A DNA stretch of 38,495 bases from a virus (IMGVR_UViG_3300049893_002320:1-38495); one strand, 5' to 3'. Positions 20,839 to 29,309 are shown, counted from the stretch's first letter. Notes: generated by a model not told the origin, from the letters alone. Numbers and translations: made by a program.

Positions 20839-20865
20839 TTTTTCGCTTTTCCGCTTAAAAACGAA

Positions 20866-20885
20866 AGAGCAAAAATTTTTGCTCT
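20866..20885. promoter_or_regulatory. 20-bp perfect palindrome, candidate operator
   Basis: The arms AGAGCAAAAA and TTTTTGCTCT abut with no loop. It lies in the intergenic region between the leftward island starting at 20838 and the rightward gene starting at 20980, where it could regulate both. The absence of a loop and of a following T tract argues against a terminator. No binding protein can be named; the helix-turn-helix protein at 19613 is a candidate. Confidence 0.45.
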
Positions 20886-20944
20886 CTCTAAGGACGATAA
20901 TGATGTGACTAACTCCACTTGCTTTTTATAGCATCATGATAGAG

Positions 20945-20950
20945 TATAAT
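20945..20950 (+). promoter_or_regulatory. TATAAT -10 element upstream of the DUF1874 gene
   Basis: A perfect TATAAT lies 30 bases before the ATG at 20980. The best -35 candidate, TTGCTT at 20919-20924, is 20 bases away, longer than usual, so activity could be weak or need an activator. It suggests the DUF1874 pair has its own promoter apart from the upstream early operon. Confidence 0.42.
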
Positions 20951-20979
20951 CTACAAAATTTGACCATAAATGATAAACC

Positions 20980-21315
20980 ATGGGGAAGCCTGTGAAAATT
21001 TTTAACGCGCTAACGCTAAACATGATACCTAGGGGCCACGTTGCCCATTTTCTTTACCAAAAATCCCATCAAATACATGATGTAGTGCAAATGACGGGCT
21101 TAGTAAGTTTTGTCGGTCATAACGATTTAGCTAAAATGCTCTATCTTCCGACAAATCGCGCTTCCACAACTGTCAGCAATGGGGAAAATTTTCTGGTGGC
21201 ACAATGGGTTGGTGACAAATTGCCTGACGGTTCAAAAGTCATGCCCATCGGGGCCTCAATTGAAATACACGAGTATTGCGCCATTTTTCTAAGTTCAAAA
21301 TTTGAGGGGGCGTAA
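20980..21315 (+). CDS. DUF1874 protein, candidate AcrIII-1 ring nuclease (111 aa)
   Basis: Family landmarks are the N-terminal FNALTLNMI (Asn9, Thr12), SFVGHNDLAKML with His47, LPTNRASTTV (Asn59-Arg60), FLVAQWVG, and LPDGS followed by GASIEI. These match DUF1874, to which STIV B116, SIRV1 gp29 and YddF belong; the SIRV1 member cleaves cyclic tetra-adenylate and blocks type III CRISPR signalling, and a conserved His is important for catalysis. The usual Arg before L-P-x-G is Lys80 here and the usual Ser is Thr12, so activity may differ. A GTG four codons in (20992) has a better site (GGGGAAG) and would give the typical short N-terminus. It has its own -10 box and is followed at once (TAAATG) by a small gene. 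The role as an anti-CRISPR is inferred. Confidence 0.72.
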   Translation: MGKPVKIFNALTLNMIPRGHVAHFLYQKSHQIHDVVQMTGLVSFVGHNDLAKMLYLPTNRASTTVSNGENFLVAQWVGDKLPDGSKVMPIGASIEIHEYCAIFLSSKFEGA

Positions 21316-21618
21316 ATGTCAGCAGAGTGGGAATTAGACAAATCAATAGGTGACATATTCGAAGAATGTAAAATCAAATTTGGAAAACCAAAAAACCAAA
21401 CTTTGAATTGCATAAAATCTATTTTTTTAAAGGGATCTAAAATCGAAAGACATAGATTAAAAACAACACTTGAACGATGCGCTGCTTATGGAGACTGGAT
21501 ACAAGCCGATAATTTGTCCGAATTGTACAAAGAATTAGATCCCATTCTTGCTGGGGCTGGGATTTCAACAAAACTCTCTATGTTAAGTCCGAACGATGAG
21601 CTGCCCGGAAAAAAATGA
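21316..21618 (+). CDS. Small hypothetical protein coupled to DUF1874 (100 aa)
   Basis: The ATG follows the DUF1874 stop directly (TAAATG). The product is helical and charged with three cysteines (IFEECKIKFGKPKNQTLNCI; RHRLKTTLERCAAYGDWIQA). No family was recognised. Being the sole partner of the candidate ring nuclease in a dedicated two-gene unit, it is a good candidate for a second counter-defence factor. Its 3' end overlaps the end of the leftward tail-fibre gene by 36 bases. Confidence 0.72.
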   Translation: MSAEWELDKSIGDIFEECKIKFGKPKNQTLNCIKSIFLKGSKIERHRLKTTLERCAAYGDWIQADNLSELYKELDPILAGAGISTKLSMLSPNDELPGKK

Positions 21619-24600
21619 TCGTTTTGTTTGTACATCGTCGGTCAGCAAACTAACATTGTGTGTCCCCGAAGTGCTTTCTATTGCATCATAGACGCTAATT
21701 GTGTCGCCAGTAGAAAGTGAAACATCGACAGAAAATGAGGTTGTGTTGTTAGTAGCAATACCAGTCATAACTTGTCGGTGCATTAGAGTGCCGCTATTTG
21801 TGTTTTTATAAATATACATATTCACGGCGTCGGAAGCTACTAAGCCGTTGTACCAAACTGCAATCACTGTAAATCGGTATATGCCGTTATATGGGGCTGT
21901 AAATACACCAGACGAAAAGTTATTAGCATTGTCATATGCTTCCGTATCCCAGGCGATCAAAATTTGAGTAGGTGATGCGCTAGCGGACCGCGTTATAGTT
22001 GCGTTTCTCGATGCGAAAAAAGCTGGTGTCGGAGTGATCGGCTGAGATGTCAAAGTTTTTACCCCTGCAATTGTCTGGGTGCCTGTCGTGATTGCGCCTC
22101 TGGCTGTTGCGCTGGCGTCTGGCAAATTGAGGGTTATGGTGCCCGCGCTGTGAGCCACGGCAAAATCAGTCCCGCTAGTGCCCGTAGTAACTGTTTTTGC
22201 TTCCATCCCGCTTGCGGCATTGTTGACGCCATAGACTTTGTTGGCGTTGCCACTAAATGCTGTGCTTTGCAAACTAGTTCCATCGCTCGATACCGCTCCG
22301 GCTGTAACCGGTACAGTCGCGGCGTTGGACCAGCCTAAATTTGCTGATCCGTCCGTACTTAAAACTTGGCCAGATGTGCCGTCACCGTTAGGCAACGAAA
22401 ATGTGGTGCTTGTAGTGACGCCAACTGGAGCCCGCAAACCAATGTATTTTGATTCGTTTCCGTTTTGTGTATCCTGTAGTTTTAAAGTATTTTCGGGCGA
22501 TCCCGAGCCTGCGCCGTCAATATAAGTGCCTAGTATTAAATTGTGAGTATCGCCAGCTAGTCTATAATAGTTGGCGTTTTCAGAACTAGGGGCACTGCCT
22601 GAACCAAACACGAAATCGCCGTCCGCGGCTGTTAATGCACCTGTGCCAAAAGCATAGGAGCCGGTGTGTGCAGCCGTATTATCGGCCCCCCCAAGAGTTA
22701 CAGCTTTTTGTGCCGTGGCATAGTTGTTCGCTCCGCCGAGTGCCATAGCAAAATCTTGGCTAGCTTTATTTTGTGCGCCAATAACTACAGACACCCCGCC
22801 GCTAGCGACTTCATCGGCGTTAGCTCGATACCACTGTAAATCAAGGGCGTAACTCCCGCGAGCATTCCCGCCCGCCGGGGTAGAATCTGGTATCTGGGCA
22901 GAAATCGCACCCGAGCCGTTTGGCGTTATGTAAATATTACCGTTTGTTGTCGAAGTCTTGAGCTGACCGTTTAGAACGTCAATAGACCCACCTTCGACTT
23001 GCAGAACGCTTGAGGCGTCAGAAACATAATCAGATGACCCGGCAGTACCCCCAATTTTTATGTTTTTTGCGAACCAGTTTTCGGAAGTTGTCGAAGATCC
23101 GTAAAATCCCCAGGATCGCGTCGCGGGATCTCCGAAGGGCAAATCTGCCTTGATCAATTTAAGCGAGTTGATCGTATGGGTGCCGCCCTGGGGTATGACC
23201 GTAAATCGACCAGCAGCAAGCTCGTCAACTGTTCCCCCTGAGCTTGTCGGGTCGAGAGATACGGCAAAAACTGACGCGTTGACGTGATCAATTGAGCTTC
23301 CCGTTTCAGTTTTTAAAACAGCGGGTAGGGCTAACGCCGCAAGTCCCAGGCCAAACGGTCCGCTTGTATTGATTGAATTAGTAGAGATTGTCATCAAAGA
23401 GGCAGTGTTGACGCCTATTGTATCGACATTTGCGGTAGTCGTATTTGGGGCTGTAGTTACACCGCTAACAAGCCCATGAACACCGTTAGGATTTCCGCCC
23501 TGATCAACGGGGGTTATGCCGGTAAAGGCATTTAATTTTCCATTTATCGAAACATCGCCTTGCGTCTGTATCGCAAAAGTTTGATCTGCCGTGAAATTTG
23601 TTAAATTTGAGGCGTCAAAATATCCTGCCACAGCGTAGCCGGAGCCGTCACCGGCGACCATTGGAGTAACATTGACCCCTTTATAGCCGTCAGTAACAAG
23701 GGGCAAATTTGGGTGTATATTTAAATCGGTCCAATATGGCGTTGAAACGCTAGCAGTACCGCCAGTGTCGATGATCTGCACCCCGTTAGTAACGGTCCCA
23801 ATATTGGGGTTGATGTTCAAACCAAAATAAGAGTTTGTGCTAGTGATATTTGGTGTTGCATTAAAACTGGTGTAACCATTAGTTGCGTTATCAGTCAAAT
23901 TCATAAAATCAGCAAAGATCGTGACGCCGTTAGTTGTACCGACGTTGCCTCCCGCTGAAAATACTTTGTAAGAATTTGATACAGTGCCAGCAATGTTAGA
24001 ATTGCTCCCAAAACCCTGATAATCTTGGATATTGTTAAAATTGAAATTTAAATTGTGACCGTTAAAACTGCCGTTGATGTCATTTGCGTTTCCGCCAATA
24101 TTTGACCCAAAAAGATTAGTAATCGTCCCCGTTGAATTTAAATTACCATTTAAAAATGACAGGGTATTGATACTCGAAGATGTGCCCACATTTACATTTG
24201 ACTGGTATATGTTATTTTGATTTTGAGCAATTGAACCATCAGACACCGAAAAAACGCTTGAAAAGCTTGTGTAATTGTTGCTGGCTACCGTATCGACGCC
24301 ATTACCGATTTGCGTATTTTGTTGATATCCGGCAACGTCCCCTACGTCGCTTTTGTTGCGGCTATTAACATTTAATTGCATCCCAATTAATTGGCCCGAC
24401 CCGTCAGCACTAAAACTATTGCCAGAATCGTCAGACCCGACATTGATTTCAGATTGATTCTGAATCCAGCTTGATCCCGTCACGTTTGTAGTCGGATTCA
24501 AACTAGAGCCATAAGTATGTAAATTTTGATAGCCTTCGCCAGTCGTTGGGACTACTGCAAGCTGTACATTTGCCCCGGCTGTTGTTGCGTTATAATTCCA

Positions 24601-24966
24601 ACCTGGGATCTCTGAGATTGCGCCGCTGCCGTCAAAACCCGCAAACGTGTGAGGAAAGCCTATAATCAAGCTGGCAGGGTCGGCCCAAGCTGTTACGCCC
24701 GCCCCATCAGTTTTAAGTACATAGTTATTAGTACCGGCGTCAATTGGGAGCGTCCACAACCAGCTCGATGCCAAAGATGCGCTCGGTATAATTGTGATTG
24801 CTGGAGTGCCCGTTGCGTCTTTATCGAGCTTCAAACCTTTAGCTTCGAGTCCCAAGTTTGTTAAGCTTTTTGCCCATTGGCCAAACCAGATAATTGGCGC
24901 ATCTGCATAAAGATTGGCAGGGTTGTATAAAAATACAGCCATTAGCAAAATGAGCAAATTTCTCAT
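21583..24966 (-). CDS. Tail fibre/receptor-binding protein with signal peptide, YadA-like head repeats and C1q-like C-terminus (1127 aa)
   Basis: Residues 1-21 form a convincing Sec signal peptide (MRNLLILLMAVFLYNPANLYA). A long Asn/Ser/Gly/Thr-rich beta region follows, with repeated elements of the form NGxxIxxx (about 160-470). Residues around 755-805 show trimeric-adhesin head repeats (ALGGANNYATAQKAVTLGG; GSYAFGTGALTAADGDFVFG). The last 130 residues resemble a C1q/TNF-like trimeric domain (FTAPYNGIYRFTVIAVWYNG to the final SFFSGQLIV). Such modules form trimeric receptor-binding fibres. A signal peptide on a phage fibre is unexpected, because tails assemble in the cytoplasm. It is last in the leftward late unit. 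An alternative is a surface adhesin displayed by the infected cell. Confidence 0.8.
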   Translation of the reverse strand: MRNLLILLMAVFLYNPANLYADAPIIWFGQWAKSLTNLGLEAKGLKLDKDATGTPAITIIPSASLASSWLWTLPIDAGTNNYVLKTDGAGVTAWADPASLIIGFPHTFAGFDGSGAISEIPGWNYNATTAGANVQLAVVPTTGEGYQNLHTYGSSLNPTTNVTGSSWIQNQSEINVGSDDSGNSFSADGSGQLIGMQLNVNSRNKSDVGDVAGYQQNTQIGNGVDTVASNNYTSFSSVFSVSDGSIAQNQNNIYQSNVNVGTSSSINTLSFLNGNLNSTGTITNLFGSNIGGNANDINGSFNGHNLNFNFNNIQDYQGFGSNSNIAGTVSNSYKVFSAGGNVGTTNGVTIFADFMNLTDNATNGYTSFNATPNITSTNSYFGLNINPNIGTVTNGVQIIDTGGTASVSTPYWTDLNIHPNLPLVTDGYKGVNVTPMVAGDGSGYAVAGYFDASNLTNFTADQTFAIQTQGDVSINGKLNAFTGITPVDQGGNPNGVHGLVSGVTTAPNTTTANVDTIGVNTASLMTISTNSINTSGPFGLGLAALALPAVLKTETGSSIDHVNASVFAVSLDPTSSGGTVDELAAGRFTVIPQGGTHTINSLKLIKADLPFGDPATRSWGFYGSSTTSENWFAKNIKIGGTAGSSDYVSDASSVLQVEGGSIDVLNGQLKTSTTNGNIYITPNGSGAISAQIPDSTPAGGNARGSYALDLQWYRANADEVASGGVSVVIGAQNKASQDFAMALGGANNYATAQKAVTLGGADNTAAHTGSYAFGTGALTAADGDFVFGSGSAPSSENANYYRLAGDTHNLILGTYIDGAGSGSPENTLKLQDTQNGNESKYIGLRAPVGVTTSTTFSLPNGDGTSGQVLSTDGSANLGWSNAATVPVTAGAVSSDGTSLQSTAFSGNANKVYGVNNAASGMEAKTVTTGTSGTDFAVAHSAGTITLNLPDASATARGAITTGTQTIAGVKTLTSQPITPTPAFFASRNATITRSASASPTQILIAWDTEAYDNANNFSSGVFTAPYNGIYRFTVIAVWYNGLVASDAVNMYIYKNTNSGTLMHRQVMTGIATNNTTSFSVDVSLSTGDTISVYDAIESTSGTHNVSLLTDDVQTKRSFFSGQLIVRT

Positions 24967-24990
24967 AATGTAAACCTTTGATGTAATTAA

Positions 24991-25515
24991 TTAATTTAAT
25001 GCAGTAATTACCATTTGCCCGACAGTCGCGTTTACATCAACCGCTTTAATTGCAATGCGCGAGCCTGCCGGTATCGTAAGCGGCCACCCCACCGTAGAGC
25101 CACCCGGGGGAATATTTATTTTTGCTATCTCGCTGCCAGCTCCGCCGATCCCAAGTTGCATTACTGACCCCGAGCTATCAAATATATAGATTTGTTTCCA
25201 TGCCGCCGAAATGCTCGGTGAAATCTCATACCATGTGCCGGTAGAAACTGGGTTGAGGCTGTAATCAACCCTTGCAAGTGTCGTGTTTGTGTAAACCGTC
25301 GGGCTTACTACTACTGGTATAGCGCCCGTTGCCGGATCGACTTCTAAGTAATAAAAATTACGTGTGCCGGTCCCTCGCAAGAGCATAGCCGAGTTTCCGA
25401 CTCGTCTAGCATCCGCTGGATCTCCCCCAGCAACAAAGTCCTGATACGTTTCTAAGGGAGCCCCTAGAGCTAGGTTGCTAGTTAATAAAAATATTATGAA
25501 ACTAAATATTTTCAT
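24991..25515 (-). CDS. Signal-peptide-bearing beta-rich protein (174 aa)
   Basis: An N-terminal signal peptide (MKIFSFIIFLLTSNLALG) is followed by a beta-type domain rich in Thr, Gly and Val (YYLEVDPATGAIPVVVSPTV; MQLGIGGAGSEIAKINIPPG; AIKAVDVNATVGQMVITALN). The mature part resembles small virion-associated beta domains, but secretion is predicted. It lies directly upstream of the large signal-peptide fibre gene, and the two may work together at the cell envelope. Not assigned to a family. Confidence 0.74.
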   Translation of the reverse strand: MKIFSFIIFLLTSNLALGAPLETYQDFVAGGDPADARRVGNSAMLLRGTGTRNFYYLEVDPATGAIPVVVSPTVYTNTTLARVDYSLNPVSTGTWYEISPSISAAWKQIYIFDSSGSVMQLGIGGAGSEIAKINIPPGGSTVGWPLTIPAGSRIAIKAVDVNATVGQMVITALN

Positions 25516-25551
25516 ATTTGGTTACCTATTTTGGATTTGTTTGGTTAACCA

Positions 25552-26022
25552 TTAATCTATCAAATAAAATCCACCAGTTACAACTAAGTTTAAACGACAA
25601 TACCCTGTAGGGCCGCTATTGATAAATCGCCCGACTAACCCTCTTAGAAAAGGGCGAGGAGGCGCGGAAGGCGTTGCAGCGCCGGAGTTAGCCACAAAGT
25701 CCTGAGCGTATATTAATTTTGCCAAGCCTCGACTTATCAAGCTCGTTAACTGAGCGTTGGTGATAGTCGGATTTGCAAAAGTAGAAACATCCACGGGGAT
25801 ATCATCCCCAGAAGCGTCATAGAGTTCAATCGTTCCGCCATTCACGGAATCCGTCTGTATTTGTATACTGTAGAGCGTCCCTTGGCGCGGAACCCTCACA
25901 GTTTGCCCCGGCGTCCGGTTAACTAGCGACGTTTGACCGTTAGGCGCCCAAGTTGGAAAAATCTGAGTTAAAAGACCAGTGCTTGCGACAGCGTTTAACT
26001 GTATGCCCGACCATGCCTCCAT
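25552..26022 (-). CDS. Structural-type beta-rich protein (156 aa)
   Basis: The product is MEAWSGIQLNAVASTGLLTQ followed by beta-type segments (VRVPRQGTLYSIQIQTDSVN; GTIELYDASGDDIPVDVSTF) and a closing strand CRLNLVVTGGFYLID. The composition suggests a small virion protein, perhaps a baseplate or fibre attachment piece. Its ATG overlaps the preceding stop (TAATG). No recognised family. Confidence 0.72.
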   Translation of the reverse strand: MEAWSGIQLNAVASTGLLTQIFPTWAPNGQTSLVNRTPGQTVRVPRQGTLYSIQIQTDSVNGGTIELYDASGDDIPVDVSTFANPTITNAQLTSLISRGLAKLIYAQDFVANSGAATPSAPPRPFLRGLVGRFINSGPTGYCRLNLVVTGGFYLID

Positions 26023-26279
26023 TAGTATTCCTCCCCGCTTTCGGGGTCGGAATACACAGGTTGTCCCCCCCGAATGTTTGCCATTTTTGCCAAATCTTTG
26101 TAGCCGCCATCCTCAAGCATTTTTCTCAAAAGATGATTTTGATGTTTTTTTTTAATTTTTAATCTCAGATACTCGCTATCATCGCGAGTTGCAGGCTCAA
26201 TACCTGCATCCTCCTCGGATATCTCATCACCTCGAAACTGAGGCCCCATTAGCTGATATAACCATTTTGTCTGACTCAT
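26022..26279 (-). CDS. Small acidic protein downstream of portal (85 aa)
   Basis: The ORF starts MSQTKWLYQLMGPQFRG and is polar with a Lys/His-rich centre (RLKIKKKHQNHLLRKMLEDG) and a Gly/Pro/Glu C-terminus. It is coupled on both sides (ATGA upstream, TAATG downstream). No motif was found. It is likely virion-associated by position. Confidence 0.68.
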   Translation of the reverse strand: MSQTKWLYQLMGPQFRGDEISEEDAGIEPATRDDSEYLRLKIKKKHQNHLLRKMLEDGGYKDLAKMANIRGGQPVYSDPESGEEY

Positions 26280-26587
26280 CCGTATACCCCCGGATCTCCA
26301 AACGCCGCAAAATCCTCATATCCTTCTGGAGAAAATCGCTTGTAGTCTGGTTCTGGGTTTGCTCGTCTTTGAGTGACCGGCATTGGTGTTGCAAATTTGG
26401 ATCGATCTAAAAACATCCCACCATGTCCCGAACCCATGGTAACCTCTCGAGCGTTCCAAGACTCAAGGCCCGGATCTTGTGTTTCCATTTCACTATGACC
26501 GCACGGGACACCTACAGATTCCAATGCGCTAAAAAGCTTGTCATCTTCCATGGTGGAAAAAATTGCTAGGGCTTGGGCGCGATTCAC
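26276..26587 (-). CDS. Small hypothetical protein directly after portal (103 aa)
   Basis: An ATG at 26587 overlaps the end of the portal gene (26584). An N-terminal helix (AQALAIFSTMEDDKLFSALE) is followed by a Gly/Met/Pro-rich region with little predicted structure. Its acidic, turn-rich C-terminus (GYEDFAAFGDPGVYG) is unusual. Not recognised. Coupled by ATGA to the next small gene. Confidence 0.68.
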   Translation of the reverse strand: MNRAQALAIFSTMEDDKLFSALESVGVPCGHSEMETQDPGLESWNAREVTMGSGHGGMFLDRSKFATPMPVTQRRANPEPDYKRFSPEGYEDFAAFGDPGVYG

Positions 26588-29037
26588 TGCATCCCTCCTT
26601 TTATCGCCGGCGATTGCGCCGGGGCTGCTGGGTTTTTTGGTCTTGGTCCTGGCTGTCCGGGTTCTTTTGGCATTTTACCACTTTCGGGAGTCGGAGGCTG
26701 CTTTTCGCCTTGCTGCTGTTGTTGGGAATTTTGAGGCGCCGTTTGCGCTTGTGCCTGAGCTTGCTGCTGCCTAACTTGTGCATCCTGAGCAATCATAATT
26801 GTCGTCGGCGGCGAACCTTCGGAGGCCTCCGCCATCATAGATGGCACATTAAGCTCCGCCCCTGGCATGACTTGGCCGCGTTTGGCTTGATCTGCTATTC
26901 TGTGCATGTTTTTGTGAGTCAGGATAAGTTGCAACAACCATTCATGGTGTCTCAATTCCTCAAAATGCTTAACTAAAAACAAATCGTGTTCAATTAAGTG
27001 AATTTGGTCATCATCCTCAGGGATGACAATAGGCAAAGTTACTCCATCACTGTCAGGGCCAAGGCGTAACATGTCCATGAAAGCTTGATTTTCAATTTCG
27101 GCCCTGTCTCTATGCGGCGCTGATCCGTCCCGGAATTGTTCCGCGTCAAAATATTGTAAATATTGGTCAAGTACTCGAGCATCCTGCTCTAGCCGCGTTT
27201 TCAACGGTCCCCCGGCAAGCTCTTGTAAGGTAGCTTGTTGGGTAGCCTTGCTTTTTAGAGCCATACTTGACTTTTTAACCTTAACATCGACGCCGAAATC
27301 TGTTGGGGTTGATAAAACGGTAATAACTTCCGGTATTGTGAATTCGCCCGCAGCACTGCGCTTTAAAAATCCGACAACCTCTGGAGCAAGTGTTTTAACT
27401 CTGGCTTTGATACCGGAGTATAGTTTTTCGCCAATACCGGCTGCAAAGATTTCAAAGCCTTTGCGAGCTGGCGCTAGACGCTTCTCTTCTCGCTCTTCCC
27501 GTTGCTTTTCTTGATACCCTGAGGTTGCTCCTTGGCTCCCGACACCCCGCACGGCTTCGATAGCCGCTGAACTTTCATAAATGTCATCCTTATCCATCGC
27601 CCTTAATTGCGCGACAACCGGCGGGATCGGCATATCATCATGTAACCAGCGCACAGCATAAGGGTCGTTACATTCATGCGACATACCCGGCTCGCCGGTA
27701 AAGTTCTGGGGATCAAGGCCCGAACCTGATTTAAATAAAAGCTGGCTTCCCATGTTTCGCCTGACTGCCGTTGCAATCAGGGAGTCTTTTACGTTCACCT
27801 CGCGGTTTTTCCGCACGGCGTCATTAACGGGGCCAGAAGCGATTGAGCTTGGGGGCACTGCGAGCCATTGCGCCTCTACAAACGGGTGCCATCCATCGAG
27901 TTTACTGGTCGAATATGGCGGTACAGTAATATGTGTACATTGACCGTTTGCAATAACAACGCGGCGTCCTTGGGGCCACTTTTCTGCATGGGGTCTGTCA
28001 TAGTGTTCTACTACATAGACCTTGTATCGAAATAAGCTACTTCTGAAATATGAAAAGGATCGGTTATCATCGCTTAGGGTCGGGGACGTGACAAATTGCA
28101 TACGCATAAAATGCCGCACAGAAAAGTTAAAGACAGTTTCATCATGATATACGGGGCGCAATTGGTCAAAAGCGGCGGTTTTACCCGGTAGCTGCCCGTA
28201 TTCGTCTAAATATTCATCGTAATCTAGCAATCGAAATCTTTGGGCCCAACGTGTTTTGTGATAGCCGTTAGTGCCGGGGCTGCGCCTATACTCAAAAGGC
28301 GTGAGCATATCAACGCCCATGTCGCCGCTAAAAATCTTGTCAATTATTTGGCGTCCCATGGAATCTGTTTCGATGTCCCATGATTGTTCCGTATATGGTC
28401 GCCCATATTGATCTTGTATTGCGCTGGGTATCTCAATTAAGCCTTGCGTAGCGCGATTGGGAGCCATAAACATTCCAAATGGCGTTTTAGATCCCTTTTT
28501 CATCCTGGGAATTTCTATCAGGCTTCCACGTCCATACATCCAATTTACGTCGGCGCAAACTTGGCCAAACATTACATAGATCATAGCCGCGGCTGTAAAT
28601 TCTTTATCCATCATTAGCCGGACCATGTAAGCGTCTAAAAGCTTTTCAACTATTTTTGCTAAACGATTTCCGCGACCGCTCTTATAGTCCGCAGTATCTA
28701 CCTCCCAGGCGGGGAGATTTGAATATATTGCGGCTGCAAGAGATTCTGTAATAGTTCTAATTACGTTGGTATAAACGTACATAGCGAAATTGCTATTAGT
28801 TTGAGCCCGTGACATAAAATCGTAATCAACTGCAAAACCGTTTCTATTGGACCACCTTATCTGTTGGTTTCCATATAAAAATTGAAAATTTTCAAACCAT
28901 AGCCTTGCCCAACGTCTAAAATATGGTTCATGCTCTTTACAAAAAAGCATAATATTTGGCCCCAAGTCTTCGGGGTCATATGTATTCCATGGCAATCGTG
29001 TTGCGTATAAATCCGATTTTGCAATATTCGTAAGCAT
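26584..29037 (-). CDS. Portal protein (817 aa, podoviral type)
   Basis: This large protein has the organisation of podoviral portals. There is an N-terminal helical wing (FRRWARLWFENFQFLYGNQQ), several Trp/Tyr-rich beta segments, the region PFVEAQWLAVPPSSIASGPV with NDAVRKNREVNVKDSL, and a helical stem and crown (REEREEKRLAPARKGFEIFA; DDDQIHLIEHDLFLVKHFEE). The C-terminus is a Gln/Pro-rich low-complexity tail. The portal forms the dodecameric DNA channel that docks terminase. It is more than 16 kb from the capsid gene in transcript order, unlike the usual terL-portal-capsid arrangement. Its start is coupled to the 90-residue gene (TAATG). Confidence 0.85.
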   Translation of the reverse strand: MLTNIAKSDLYATRLPWNTYDPEDLGPNIMLFCKEHEPYFRRWARLWFENFQFLYGNQQIRWSNRNGFAVDYDFMSRAQTNSNFAMYVYTNVIRTITESLAAAIYSNLPAWEVDTADYKSGRGNRLAKIVEKLLDAYMVRLMMDKEFTAAAMIYVMFGQVCADVNWMYGRGSLIEIPRMKKGSKTPFGMFMAPNRATQGLIEIPSAIQDQYGRPYTEQSWDIETDSMGRQIIDKIFSGDMGVDMLTPFEYRRSPGTNGYHKTRWAQRFRLLDYDEYLDEYGQLPGKTAAFDQLRPVYHDETVFNFSVRHFMRMQFVTSPTLSDDNRSFSYFRSSLFRYKVYVVEHYDRPHAEKWPQGRRVVIANGQCTHITVPPYSTSKLDGWHPFVEAQWLAVPPSSIASGPVNDAVRKNREVNVKDSLIATAVRRNMGSQLLFKSGSGLDPQNFTGEPGMSHECNDPYAVRWLHDDMPIPPVVAQLRAMDKDDIYESSAAIEAVRGVGSQGATSGYQEKQREEREEKRLAPARKGFEIFAAGIGEKLYSGIKARVKTLAPEVVGFLKRSAAGEFTIPEVITVLSTPTDFGVDVKVKKSSMALKSKATQQATLQELAGGPLKTRLEQDARVLDQYLQYFDAEQFRDGSAPHRDRAEIENQAFMDMLRLGPDSDGVTLPIVIPEDDDQIHLIEHDLFLVKHFEELRHHEWLLQLILTHKNMHRIADQAKRGQVMPGAELNVPSMMAEASEGSPPTTIMIAQDAQVRQQQAQAQAQTAPQNSQQQQQGEKQPPTPESGKMPKEPGQPGPRPKNPAAPAQSPAIKGGMQ

Positions 29038-29309
29038 TATTTAGCCCCTTGAGCCCAAAGGTCTTTTAGTACTTTGTCGCTTTCCATGATCGCCAAGCGT
29101 TCGCGTTCTAAACTTTCTTCTAAATATTTTTCTTCATTATCGGACAAATCACCGCCAGAAGCTCTAGATTTTTGCACGTTTTCAGACGTTTTTTCAAAGC
29201 TGATTAATTTATCAGTAACAGAATTTAGAATAATATCTTCTAAAGTTACTACCGTGGTTTTAATTTGATTAAGAAGCGCAACGGCTGCTTTTCTCGTAGC
29301 ATTATCCAT
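29037..29309 (-). CDS. Small helical protein upstream of portal (90 aa)
   Basis: The product is mostly helical and charged (MDNATRKAAVALLNQIKTTV; LSDNEEKYLEESLERERLAI). It begins just after the terminator at 29323-29356 and overlaps portal by TAATG. The small acidic helical character could fit a portal-associated or assembly protein; not recognised. Confidence 0.7.
   Translation of the reverse strand: MDNATRKAAVALLNQIKTTVVTLEDIILNSVTDKLISFEKTSENVQKSRASGGDLSDNEEKYLEESLERERLAIMESDKVLKDLWAQGAK

Noticed and set aside
22238-22525. Rightward ORF inside the tail-fibre gene (also similar plus-strand ORFs at 31045, 32258, 34883, 37778)
   Set aside because: They lie fully inside well-supported minus-strand genes, have skewed composition and lack ribosome-binding sites; treated as shadows.
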